From positions 1-34,597 of the forward strand of contig URDS01000016.1 of NCBI GenBank assembly GCA_900546635.1: a DNA stretch of 34,597 bases, written 5' to 3'. Each line of letters begins with the position of its first letter. Positions within the stretch are counted from its first letter, which is position 1. This document shows positions 14,712 to 22,510 of this stretch, one piece after another. The notes under the pieces are model-generated. The model was not told the origin of the DNA and ran no database searches. It saw only the letters and a list, made by a program, of their open reading frames with translations. This DNA comes from an uncultured Eubacteriales bacterium. GTDB lineage: Bacteria > Bacillota > Clostridia > Oscillospirales > CAG-272. Position numbers and translations under genes: made by a program.

Positions 14712-14788
14712 GACTATGATAGTCAATTCTTTGCCGGCTTCTGTTTTATGGAGCTTCTCAAGTGACGAAACCCGTTATTTTGAGAAGC
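14712..14788 (+). promoter_or_regulatory. Palindrome and hairpin in the lipoprotein leader
   Basis: GACTAT-G-ATAGTC (14712-14724) is a perfect 13-nt palindrome placed roughly 15-25 bases after the expected start site, a position suited to a repressor. Further down GCTTCTCAA (14753-14761) pairs with TTGAGAAGC (14780-14788), and the ribosome binding site AAGGAGG begins at 14789, right at the foot of the stem. Both could control expression; neither matches a known family. Confidence 0.55.
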
Positions 14789-14800
14789 AAGGAGGATTTT

Positions 14801-16027
14801 ATGAAAAAAACGATTGCGTTTCAACGCTTTAGTCGCTTTTTTGCGGGCATTGCCTGCCTGCTGGCAATTTCAGCGCTGTTTGCGGGCTGCGGAAAACCAA
14901 AGACGCCGGATGAGCGCGAACCGACGGATACCCAAATCACGACGGATTCGGAAATGCGTCAGACTTCGGCAGCTTCGGCGGATGCGACCGAACCTGCCGG
15001 CACGAACGCGCCGGAAACCGAGCCTTATTTTGACCCCGTGCCGTATATTATGGAAGGAACCGGCGCGCCGGCGGTTATCACTGCGGCTGCGTATGAAAAA
15101 CAGGCGGTAGACTACACGTTCAACGGTCCGTTTGATTTTGTGCACCGAATTTCGATTCCCGCGCTGGATTCGGATAAGCCGGGAGCCAAGGCGCTGAATG
15201 CGAAAATTTTTGACCATTACAGCCCGCATATCGAGGAACTGAAAACCGATAGCGAGGGCGGAAATCTGTATCACATCTCCTATTTTTCGAGCACGCTCGG
15301 CAGTATGGTGTTCCTATGCGTACAGACAGACGGCGGCTGGCAGTATTCGGAGGGCTGGCATTCAAACAGCTACTATTATTATGACGCGGCTGCCGACCGT
15401 GAGGTCAGCGCAAAAGAATATCTTGAATATTTCGGACTGGACGCGGATGCGCTTGCAAAAGAAGCGGCGCTTAGCGACGCCTATTTGCGCGCGGTGGATT
15501 CACAGAATTTTTACTATGGGGAAATCGATGCCGAAGAACTGCGCGAAGTGATAGCGATTGCTGCTTCAGCTTTGCCGGAGGGCTATGAAGTGACGGCGGA
15601 AACCGTTCGCGTATGGATGCGCACGGAGGGCGGGTATGTTGACTTTGGCTTTGCCTGCGATATTGACGCCGAAAGCGGTATGCCGTGCAATCCCTCCTAT
15701 GCCGTGAAAGCATCAGAATTTGTTTCCGATGAAAGCTGCAAAGGCATAGCATTTGATTTTTCAGACCGAACGCTGCAAAGCGTCGAGGCTGCGCCGGAGG
15801 TCTGCTCTGTGATTCGGAGCGCATATGTCACAAGCGCATATGTGGCGCTGGTCTGCACGGACGCATTGCCGAACCCGTACGGTCATGAGGTCCGGATAAA
15901 CGGAAAGACGGTCGGCGGCATATCCAGCCAGGGCGGGGGAGACTATTATACCTACTGCTATTATATAGAAGAATATACGCCGTTTGAAGATCTGAAAACG
16001 GTTGAAATTGTGATTCCGGCGGAGTAA
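14801..16027 (+). CDS. Lipoprotein, possible DUF4163/DUF3298-type
   Basis: A 408-residue lipoprotein precursor. A basic start and hydrophobic helix lead to the lipobox LFAGC with the lipidated cysteine at residue 30. A Thr/Glu-rich linker follows (residues 35-75). The domain from about residue 100 to 230, beginning VDYTFNGPFDFVHRISIPAL, recalls the DUF4163/DUF3298 pair seen in RsiV and PdaC, but the match is by eye and weak. The rest is not recognised. It is anchored on the outer face of the cytoplasmic membrane. GGAGG lies 6 nt before the ATG. It follows the sigma/anti-sigma pair on the same strand but has its own promoter. Confidence 0.75.
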   Translation: MKKTIAFQRFSRFFAGIACLLAISALFAGCGKPKTPDEREPTDTQITTDSEMRQTSAASADATEPAGTNAPETEPYFDPVPYIMEGTGAPAVITAAAYEKQAVDYTFNGPFDFVHRISIPALDSDKPGAKALNAKIFDHYSPHIEELKTDSEGGNLYHISYFSSTLGSMVFLCVQTDGGWQYSEGWHSNSYYYYDAAADREVSAKEYLEYFGLDADALAKEAALSDAYLRAVDSQNFYYGEIDAEELREVIAIAASALPEGYEVTAETVRVWMRTEGGYVDFGFACDIDAESGMPCNPSYAVKASEFVSDESCKGIAFDFSDRTLQSVEAAPEVCSVIRSAYVTSAYVALVCTDALPNPYGHEVRINGKTVGGISSQGGGDYYTYCYYIEEYTPFEDLKTVEIVIPAE

Positions 16028-16065
16028 AAAGAAAGCGATGTTGCTTGAAGAGGCTATGGTATAAA

Positions 16066-16112
16066 GGCTATAAAAAGGGAAACAGTCTATAACTGTTTCC
16101 CTTTTTATAGCC
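16066..16112. terminator. Strong terminator hairpin after the lipoprotein gene
   Basis: A perfect 21-bp stem (GGCTATAAAAAGGGAAACAGT at 16066-16086 pairs with 16092-16112) with a 5-nt loop. The stem contains A/T runs on each strand and it lies between a plus-strand and a minus-strand gene, so it may act in both directions. From here to 16298 I see nothing else. Confidence 0.85.
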
Positions 16113-16298
16113 GAAAAAAATCAATATTTTTCTGCAATTGAAGCCGATACTGACGTATTGATCACAAAGGATTTGTATTTTGCTCTCTTTAGGTAGCAAG
16201 CACGCGCACTTAGGGGGGCTGAAAACAATTGTTTATGTGAAAGCATGGCTGTATGCCGCCTTAAACTTTATTTTGCGGCTGATATGGGGAAGTTGAGA

Positions 16299-16589
16299 CT
16301 ATTTCGTGTCAATTTGCTTTGCCGTCAGCTTAAATTCGATACAACCGTCTGCACACGGAAAGGTAATTTCATGCTCGGATTTGCTGCCGCGCAGTTTGTA
16401 ATTGCCTCCGCAGCGCACAATTTCGCATAATGTATGCAAAACGGGCATCGTTTTGGGGCAAAATCCGGCGGGGCAACTGTATGTACAGTAAAAAGTATCG
16501 CCTTTTTCAATTCCCATCCGGCAATGTGGCGCTTCGCCTTTTATGGCGGTGATATGAAATTCCCATTCTTCATCGATCCATTTTTTCAT
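16299..16589 (-). CDS. TIGR04076-type small cysteine-rich protein
   Basis: A 96-residue cytoplasmic protein with the pattern I associate with TIGR04076: an N-terminal EFHITAIKG strand, CRMGIEKGDTFYC, CPAGFCPKTMPVLHTLCEIVRCGG and a C-terminal tail. The cysteines suggest metal binding; the function is unknown. The SD GGAGA lies about 9 nt before the ATG. It lies 86 nt downstream of the AraC-type regulator on the same strand and could share its transcript. Confidence 0.7.
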   Translation of the reverse strand: MKKWIDEEWEFHITAIKGEAPHCRMGIEKGDTFYCTYSCPAGFCPKTMPVLHTLCEIVRCGGNYKLRGSKSEHEITFPCADGCIEFKLTAKQIDTK

Positions 16590-16675
16590 GACGTTTTCAT
16601 TCTCCTATTCCGGCGTTTTTTATCGAATCCAGTTTTAAAAATGTCTGCTGTGGGTATTTGGAGGCAGAGTTCTAT

Positions 16676-17494
16676 TTAGCTGTCTTTTTCCGCTTCTGCT
16701 CGGTAGGCGCGCGGGGACAGGCCGTATTGCTGCTTGAACGCTTTGGAAAAAGCATAAATGTCCGGATATCCGACCGCGCACGCGGCTTCGGTCGGCGGCA
16801 TGCCGCACTCGGTGAGCAGTCTTGCCGCCTCCGAAAGCCGTTTTTGACACAGGTATTTCTGCGGGGACATACCGGTTGAGGCCTTAAATATGCGCGAGAG
16901 ATAGGTTCGCTCGTGATGCAGGCGGCGGGCAAGCCCGGCGACGGTAATACCGCTTGCAAATTCAAGGTCTATATAGTTTTGCGCAATGCGCGCGGTTTTC
17001 TGCGCCTGCGTTTCTTTTTTCTGCGCGTATTTTTGTCCGAGCAGCATGAGAATTTCCAGAATTTTCCCGCAGATAAAGGCTTCGCGCAAGCCGTTTTCGC
17101 CGGCGCGCCCGCTGTATTTTGCGTATTGCTCTTTCAGTTGCAGAAAGCAGTCTGCCGTGACGCCGGCATCCAGCACATCTTCTTTGAGTATGCAGGGCGG
17201 CAGGGGGAAAGAGGCGGTAAATCCGATCCAGATATAGTGCCAAGGGGCTTCTTCATCCGCCGAATACCGGGTGATTTCGTCCGGCCGGATGATAAAACAC
17301 ATGCCGGGGCCGAGCGAATAGTTTTGATCGCGCGTTTGAAAGCTGCCGCGTCCCGATACGATATAATGAATCAAATAATAGCGCCGGACGGTCGGGCCGA
17401 ACGTGTGCGTGGGGCGGCAGTATTCATATCCCGCGTTTAAGGGATTAATCGGGGACAGCCCGCGGTTGGAAAGCGGATAAAGCTTTATGGGCAT
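16676..17494 (-). CDS. AraC-family transcriptional regulator
   Basis: A 272-residue regulator. Residues about 20-150 form the cupin-like ligand-binding part (YYLIHYIVSGRGSFQ, LGPGMCFIIRPDEITRY). The C-terminal 100 residues are the double helix-turn-helix: GITVAGLARRLHHERTYLSRIFK and the AraC signature AACAVGYPDIYAFSKAFKQQYGLSPRAYR. GAGGTG stands before the ATG. It is divergent from the GH4 alpha-galactosidase with about 210 bp between them, the usual layout for an AraC activator of a sugar-use gene; an alpha-galactoside such as melibiose is the likely but unproven effector. Confidence 0.9.
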   Translation of the reverse strand: MPIKLYPLSNRGLSPINPLNAGYEYCRPTHTFGPTVRRYYLIHYIVSGRGSFQTRDQNYSLGPGMCFIIRPDEITRYSADEEAPWHYIWIGFTASFPLPPCILKEDVLDAGVTADCFLQLKEQYAKYSGRAGENGLREAFICGKILEILMLLGQKYAQKKETQAQKTARIAQNYIDLEFASGITVAGLARRLHHERTYLSRIFKASTGMSPQKYLCQKRLSEAARLLTECGMPPTEAACAVGYPDIYAFSKAFKQQYGLSPRAYRAEAEKDS

Positions 17495-17624
17495 GGTATC
17501 ACCTCGATTCTATTCACATTATACCAAGAAAAAACAGAGAAGTAAAGAAAATATTCTTTGAATCGGTCACATTTTGACAAGATAGGCGCATCATTGTTCT
17601 ATGGGAAACATCCGGTGCGCGCAG

Positions 17625-17630
17625 TATAAT
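17625..17630 (+). promoter_or_regulatory. -10 box of the alpha-galactosidase gene
   Basis: Perfect TATAAT, but the sequence 17 bp upstream (TGGGAA) is a poor -35. A promoter lacking its -35 fits activation by the divergent AraC regulator, which would bind within 17495-17610. Confidence 0.6.
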
Positions 17631-17702
17631 GGATGTAAATCGGTTTGCCGTATGATTTGCCGGCGGCAGACTTTGAAAAATTTCGGATGGGGATGTGTTT
17701 TT

Positions 17703-19016
17703 ATGAAAATTACGATCATGGGCGCGGGAAGCACGGTGTTCTGCAAAAATGTCATCGGGGACACGCTGCTGACGCCCGCACTTTGCGAGTGTGAGATTGC
17801 GCTTTACGACATCGACGGCGCGCGCCTGACTGAATCGGCTCTGGTTGTGGAGGCGCTGAACCGGAAATACAATGCGGGACGCGCGCGGATTGCGCAATAT
17901 CTCGGGGTTGAAAACCGCCGGGACGCGCTTCGCAATGCGGATTTTGTCATCAATACGATACAGGTGGGTTTATATGACCCCTGCACAATTCTGGACTTTG
18001 AAATCCCGAAGAAATACGGCCTGCGTCAGACAATCGGCGATACGCTCGGTATCGGCGGCATTTTCAGAGGACTGCGCACCATTCATGTCCTGCGCGATTT
18101 TGCGGACGATATGGAGGCGGTATGTCCGAACGCATGGTTCTTGAACTATACCAATCCCATGGCGATTTTGAGCGGTTATATGCAGCGGTATACCGGGGTG
18201 AAAACCGTCGGCCTCTGCCACAGCGTACAGGTTGTGGTCAAGAGTTGTATGCAGCATCTCGGTATGGATTATTCCGAATACGGCCACTCGCTTGTCGCCG
18301 GAATCAACCATATGGCCTGGCTGCTTGAAATCTATGATAAAAACGGCAAGGATCTGTATCCCGAGATCCGCCGCCGCGCAAAGACCATCAACGACACGCC
18401 GCACAAGGACATGGTTCGCATGGATTATCTCAACAATTTCGGCTATTATGTCACCGAGTCCAGCGAGCACAACGCGGAGTACAATCCTTTTTATATCAAA
18501 TCAAAGTATCCGGAACTGATCGAGCGCTTTCAGATTCCGCTGGACGAGTATCCGCGCCGCTGTGTCAGACAGATTGAAAAATGGAACGAGCGAAAGGAAG
18601 AACTGCTCGGCGGCGGCGATATTGAGCACAAGCGTTCCGGGGAATACGCCTCGTATATTATGGAGGCTATGGTTACGGATACGCCCTATAAGATCGGCGG
18701 CAACGTGCAAAACATGGGGCTTATCGACAATCTGCCCGCAAACGCCTGCGTTGAGGTACCCTGCATGGTTGACGGCAGCGGCGTCTCTCCGACGCATGTC
18801 GGCGCGCTTCCGCCCGTGCTTGCCGCTATGAATATGACCAATATCAACGTACAGCTTTTAACGATAGAGGCCGCGGTGACACAGAAAAAAGAGGCGATTT
18901 ATCATGCCGCCATGCTGGAGCCGCATACGGCGGCTGAACTCTCAATAGATGAGATCAAGGCCATGTGCGACGAGCTTTACAGTGCGCATATCGAGGCCGG
19001 CTATCCGATTTTTTAA
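17703..19016 (+). CDS. melA: Glycoside hydrolase family 4, alpha-galactosidase type
   Basis: A 437-residue enzyme of the NAD- and Mn-dependent GH4 family. The N-terminal Rossmann motif is TIMGAGSTVFCKN, with ALYDID at the end of the second strand. Family motifs visible are LRNADFVINTIQVG-like, TIGDTLGIGGIFRGLRT, NYTNPMAI, GLCHSVQ (catalytic/metal Cys-His) and GINHMAW. The CHS and LYDPCTILDFEIPKKYGL segments resemble MelA rather than 6-phospho-glucosidases, so intracellular hydrolysis of alpha-galactosides is likely. The ATG at 17703 is chosen because it begins directly with the Rossmann strand; the SD is weak. No sugar transporter is adjacent, so the substrate must enter through a transporter encoded elsewhere. 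Confidence 0.88.
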   Translation: MKITIMGAGSTVFCKNVIGDTLLTPALCECEIALYDIDGARLTESALVVEALNRKYNAGRARIAQYLGVENRRDALRNADFVINTIQVGLYDPCTILDFEIPKKYGLRQTIGDTLGIGGIFRGLRTIHVLRDFADDMEAVCPNAWFLNYTNPMAILSGYMQRYTGVKTVGLCHSVQVVVKSCMQHLGMDYSEYGHSLVAGINHMAWLLEIYDKNGKDLYPEIRRRAKTINDTPHKDMVRMDYLNNFGYYVTESSEHNAEYNPFYIKSKYPELIERFQIPLDEYPRRCVRQIEKWNERKEELLGGGDIEHKRSGEYASYIMEAMVTDTPYKIGGNVQNMGLIDNLPANACVEVPCMVDGSGVSPTHVGALPPVLAAMNMTNINVQLLTIEAAVTQKKEAIYHAAMLEPHTAAELSIDEIKAMCDELYSAHIEAGYPIF

Positions 19017-19026
19017 CCCAATATCT

Positions 19027-19072
19027 GTTTTCAAAAATTCCCGCTTGATAAAAGCGGGAATTTTTTGAAAAC
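19027..19072. terminator. Terminator after the alpha-galactosidase gene
   Basis: GTTTTCAAAAATTCCCGCTT (19027-19046) pairs with the sequence ending at 19072, with one bulged T. The GC core AAGCGGGAA is followed by six T, a good rho-independent terminator on the plus strand. Confidence 0.85.
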
Positions 19073-19185
19073 GGCAATGCATGTTCCGATTTTTTTGTAT
19101 TTGCAGAAAAGATTGAGCTTATACGGTGTTTGTGTGTGTTTTGGTACAAATATTTTGAAATACGAGTGAAAAGATTTGTATTCGC

Positions 19186-19214
19186 TTGATATTTTCAGTT
19201 GTATGCGGTATAAT
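19186..19214 (+). promoter_or_regulatory. Promoter of the SDR gene
   Basis: TTGATA (19186-19191), 17-bp spacer, TATAAT (19209-19214). About 50 nt of leader follow before the start codon. Confidence 0.85.
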
Positions 19215-19268
19215 CTATAGCGGTAAAAATGCCGCATTTGGCAGATATATATTTCTATGAGGTGAAAA

Positions 19269-20069
19269 ATGGGGTTTTTAAAGGGAAAAACGGCCATCAT
19301 CACCGGCGCCGGCCGAGCAGTGCTGAGCGACGGCGGATGTGGTTCAATCGGATATGGAATTGCGACCGCGTATGCAAAAGAGGGCGCGAATCTTGTGATT
19401 ACCGGGCGGAATGTGAAAAAGCTTGAGGATGCCGCCGAGGAACTCGAAAAGCTGTACGGTATAAAGGTTCTCGTTATGCAGGCTGACATTTCGGCCGATG
19501 CGGACAATGAGGCCGTTGTTAAAGAGGTTGTGCGCAAAACGGTAGAGACGTTCGGCGGAATCGATGTGCTCATCAACAACGCGCAGGCTTCGGCTTCGGG
19601 CGTTACGATTGCCGAGCATACCACGGAGCAGTTCAATCTTGCGCTTTATTCGGGACTTTATGCGACGTTTTATTATATGAAAGCATGCTATCCTTATCTT
19701 GCTGCGTCCAAGGGTTCGGTCATCAACTTTGCTTCCGGTGCGGGACTGTTCGGCAACTACGGTCAGTGTGCGTATGCCGCCGCCAAAGAGGGCATCAGAG
19801 GCCTTACAAGAGTTGCGGCTACCGAGTGGAGCCGCGACGGCATCAATGTCAACGTCGTATGTCCGCTTGCATGGACGGCCCAGCTTGAACAGTTTAAAAA
19901 TCAGTTCCCCGAAGCGTTTGAAAAAAATGTTTCTACGCCGCCGATGGGACATTTCGGCGATTCGGAGCTTGAAATCGGACGTGTATGCGTACAGCTTGCG
20001 TCTCCCGACTTTAAATATATGACCGGCGAGACCATCACACTTGAGGGCGGCCTCGGCCTCAGACCCTGA
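19269..20069 (+). CDS. Short-chain dehydrogenase/reductase
   Basis: A 266-residue SDR. The cofactor loop is TGAGRAVLSDGGCGSIGYGIA: the usual TGxxxGxG is stretched by about seven residues. Other family marks are INNAQASASG (NNAG-type), the catalytic Ser in NFASGAG and the YxxxK in AYAAAKEG, then VCPLAWT and a C-terminal GETITLEGGLGLRP. It should be a soluble NAD(P)-dependent oxidoreductase; the substrate is not evident. GAGGTG lies 5 nt before the ATG. It has its own promoter and lies upstream of, but apparently not in one operon with, the iron alcohol dehydrogenase. Confidence 0.9.
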   Translation: MGFLKGKTAIITGAGRAVLSDGGCGSIGYGIATAYAKEGANLVITGRNVKKLEDAAEELEKLYGIKVLVMQADISADADNEAVVKEVVRKTVETFGGIDVLINNAQASASGVTIAEHTTEQFNLALYSGLYATFYYMKACYPYLAASKGSVINFASGAGLFGNYGQCAYAAAKEGIRGLTRVAATEWSRDGINVNVVCPLAWTAQLEQFKNQFPEAFEKNVSTPPMGHFGDSELEIGRVCVQLASPDFKYMTGETITLEGGLGLRP

Positions 20070-20192
20070 TTTTTGAAAGAGAAAATACGCAAAAGCTGTG
20101 TATTTATGTTGGGATATGCAGTATTTGGCGGGAAAAGCATTCTTCGAGGTCTTGATATGCTTTAAAATGCATAGGATTATGTCGATATTGTA

Positions 20193-20222
20193 CTAACACT
20201 TTTTTAAAAAAAGTGTTATAAT
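20193..20222 (+). promoter_or_regulatory. ADH promoter with a palindrome in the spacer
   Basis: A perfect -10 TATAAT (20217-20222) with a 4/6 -35 candidate CTAACA (20193-20198). AACACTTTTTT (20195-20205) and its complement (20207-20217) form a 23-bp palindrome filling the spacer and touching the -10 box. This is where a repressor would sit. It is not the TTGTTAA type of Rex operator. A terminator role for the hairpin is possible for the upstream SDR gene but does not explain the TATAAT. Confidence 0.6.
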
Positions 20223-20243
20223 GAAATTGTCAAAAAAATAACA

Positions 20244-20278
20244 TACTTTTGCGCGGTTGTTCTGAACGCTCAAAAGTA
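20244..20278 (+). promoter_or_regulatory. Stem-loop in the ADH leader
   Basis: TACTTTTG (20244-20251) pairs with CAAAAGTA (20271-20278), extended by GCG/CGC across a mismatch. It lies in the untranslated leader between the promoter and the GGAGGT ribosome binding site. It may stabilise the mRNA or respond to a factor. Confidence 0.5.
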
Positions 20279-20319
20279 CGCCGTTAAAAAAAATCTTATT
20301 TATTTTGGAGGTATTACAA

Positions 20320-21531
20320 ATGGCACGTTTTACGCTTCCCAGAGATTTGTATCATGGCAAGGGCTCGCTTGAGGTTTTGAAAACGCTCGGCGGCAAGAAA
20401 GCTATCGTCGTGGTCGGCGGCGGTACCATGAAGAAAATGGGCTTTCTGGATAAAGCCGTCGCTTATCTGAAAGAGGGCGGCATGGAGGTTGAGCTTTTCG
20501 AGGGAGTAGAGCCGGATCCGTCTGTGGAGACCGTTATGGCCGGCGCTGCCGCTATGCGTAAGTTCCAGCCTGACTGGATCGTGTCAATGGGCGGCGGTTC
20601 GCCGATCGACGCTGCAAAAGCGATGTGGGCGTTTTATGAGTATCCCGAAACGACTTTTGAGGACCTGATTACGCCGTTCAATTTCCCCACGCTTCGTCAG
20701 AAAGCAAAATTCTGCGCAATTCCTTCGACTTCCGGTACGGCTACCGAGGTGACTGCGTTTGCCGTTATTACCGATTATCAGAAGGGCATTAAATATCCGC
20801 TGGCTGACTTCAACATCACGCCGGATGTAGCGATTGTCGATCCCGAACTCGCTGAGACGATGCCGCAGAAGCTGACCGCGCATACCGGTATGGATGCGAT
20901 GACGCACGCGGTTGAGGCGTATGTTTCCACGCTGAACTGCGATTATACCGATCCGCTTGCGCTGCATGCCATTGAGATGATTCACAATGATCTGAAGAAA
21001 TCCTATGACGGTGATATGGAAGCGCGCGACCGTATGCACAATGCGCAGTGTCTGGCCGGCATGGCATTCTCCAACGCTCTGCTCGGTATCGTGCACTCCA
21101 TGGCGCACAAGACCGGCGCAGCATTCTCAGGTGGTCATATTATCCACGGCTGCGCCAATGCAATGTATCTGCCCAAGGTAATTAAGTACAATTCCAAAAA
21201 TGCGGTTGCTGCCGAGCGCTATGCGGCGATCGCCGACTTTATCAAACTCGGCGGAAACACCGTAACCGAGAAAGTGGACCTCCTGATTGCCGAACTTCGC
21301 AAGATGAACGATGCGCTGAACATTCCGCAGGCGATCAAAAATTACGGTCCCGGCGGAGTAAAGGCTGATACGAGCATCATCGACGAGAAAGAATTTTTGG
21401 ACAAACTGCCTGAAGTTGCAGCCAATGCAATTGCAGATGCCTGCACGGGTTCCAACCCGCGTCAGCCCTCTCAGGAGGATATGGAGAAGCTGCTTCGGGC
21501 TTGCTACTACGACCTTGACATCGATTTTTGA
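20320..21531 (+). CDS. Iron-containing alcohol dehydrogenase
   Basis: A 403-residue group III alcohol dehydrogenase, cytoplasmic, reducing aldehydes to alcohols with NAD(P)H. Visible are the dinucleotide region VVGGGTMKKMG and GGGSPIDAAKAMW, the IPSTSGTATEVTAFAVI segment, and the metal site made of the Asp in VAIVDPEL/D-AMTHAVEAY and the histidines in GIVHSMAHKTGA and HIIHGCANAMYLP. The ATG at 20320, with GGAGGT 8-9 nt before it, is preferred over an in-frame TTG at 20305 that would include the SD. It probably serves fermentative redox balance. The palindromic promoter upstream suggests regulation; substrate and cofactor preference are not readable. Confidence 0.93.
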   Translation: MARFTLPRDLYHGKGSLEVLKTLGGKKAIVVVGGGTMKKMGFLDKAVAYLKEGGMEVELFEGVEPDPSVETVMAGAAAMRKFQPDWIVSMGGGSPIDAAKAMWAFYEYPETTFEDLITPFNFPTLRQKAKFCAIPSTSGTATEVTAFAVITDYQKGIKYPLADFNITPDVAIVDPELAETMPQKLTAHTGMDAMTHAVEAYVSTLNCDYTDPLALHAIEMIHNDLKKSYDGDMEARDRMHNAQCLAGMAFSNALLGIVHSMAHKTGAAFSGGHIIHGCANAMYLPKVIKYNSKNAVAAERYAAIADFIKLGGNTVTEKVDLLIAELRKMNDALNIPQAIKNYGPGGVKADTSIIDEKEFLDKLPEVAANAIADACTGSNPRQPSQEDMEKLLRACYYDLDIDF

Positions 21532-21552
21532 GCATTTGAACATAACGTTTAT

Positions 21553-21577
21553 AAGCCGCAGAAATTTTCTGCGGCTT
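21553..21577 (+). terminator. Hairpin after the ADH gene
   Basis: AAGCCGCAGAA (21553-21563) pairs with TTCTGCGGCTT (21567-21577), 3-nt loop. The downstream sequence has no clear T run, so it may be a weak terminator that lets some transcripts reach nfnA. Confidence 0.55.
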
Positions 21578-21665
21578 GCGCTCTTAAAAATGAAGTTTAT
21601 AACATCATTTTCCTCCGATACCGGTAAAGCCCGAATCGAATCATATAGAAAGGAATACAGAAAGC

Positions 21666-22508
21666 ATGTATAAAATTTTAAAGAAAAAAGCTTTGAATCC
21701 GACCGTTACGCTGATGGAAATCGAAGCGCCGCTGATTGCAAAAAAGGCCGAGCCCGGTCAGTTTATCATTTTGCGCGTCGATGAGAACGGCGAGCGCATC
21801 CCGCTGACGATTGCCGGATATGACCGCGAGCGCGGAAGTGTAACGATTATTTTTCAGATCGTCGGCGCCAGTACCGAACTGCTCAATCACAAGCAGCAGG
21901 GGGATGTGATTTCGGATTTTGTAGGCCCGCTGGGTATGCCCACGGAGACCGATGGGTATAAAAAAGTTTGCATCATCGGCGGCGGCGTCGGCTGCGCCAT
22001 TGCGCTTCCGATTGCGCAAAAACTGAAAGCGATGGGTTGCGAGGTCCATTCGATCATCGGTTTCCGCACAAAGGATCTGGTGATTCTGACCGATGAATTT
22101 CGTGCTTGCAGCGATGAATTTCATCTGATGACGGATGACGGCAGTGCAGGAGAGGCCGGCAATGTCTGCGTGCCGCTGAATGCGGCGCTGACGGCCGGAC
22201 AGCGCTATGACGTAGTCATTGCGATCGGTCCGCTGGTCATGATGAAATTTGTCTGTCTTGCGACAAAGCCGTATGACCAAAAGACGGTTGTGAGCATGAA
22301 TCCGATTATGATCGACGGCACGGGTATGTGCGGCGGCTGCCGCCTGAGCGTCGGCGGCGAGACGAAATTTGCCTGTGTGGACGGCCCGGACTTTGACGGA
22401 CATCTTGTCGATTTTGACGAGGCGATCAGCCGTTCGCGCGCGTATACCGAGTTTGAGGCGCACGCGCGTGAGGCGACCTGCAATTTGCTCAAAAAGGAGG
22501 TACACTGA
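21666..22508 (+). CDS. nfnA: NfnA-type subunit of NADH-dependent ferredoxin:NADP oxidoreductase
   Basis: A 280-residue FAD/NAD-binding reductase of the PyrK/NfnA family. It starts with the FAD-binding barrel (PGQFIILRVDENGERIPLTIAG), continues with the NAD-binding half (GGGVGCAIALPIAQ) and ends with a [2Fe-2S] site in GTGMCGGCRLSVGG plus the later cysteine in KFACVDGPDF. Together with the next gene it forms the electron-bifurcating transhydrogenase that couples NADH and reduced ferredoxin to NADP reduction. A family alternative is a sulfide dehydrogenase-like pair, but length and gene order fit NfnAB. The partner starts 2 nt after this stop. Confidence 0.9.
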   Translation: MYKILKKKALNPTVTLMEIEAPLIAKKAEPGQFIILRVDENGERIPLTIAGYDRERGSVTIIFQIVGASTELLNHKQQGDVISDFVGPLGMPTETDGYKKVCIIGGGVGCAIALPIAQKLKAMGCEVHSIIGFRTKDLVILTDEFRACSDEFHLMTDDGSAGEAGNVCVPLNAALTAGQRYDVVIAIGPLVMMKFVCLATKPYDQKTVVSMNPIMIDGTGMCGGCRLSVGGETKFACVDGPDFDGHLVDFDEAISRSRAYTEFEAHAREATCNLLKKEVH

Positions 22509-22510
22509 GG

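Noticed and set aside
16245..16430. Small plus-strand frame overlapping the TIGR04076-type gene
   Set aside because: No SD and no recognisable features; the minus-strand gene has a clear SD and family motifs.
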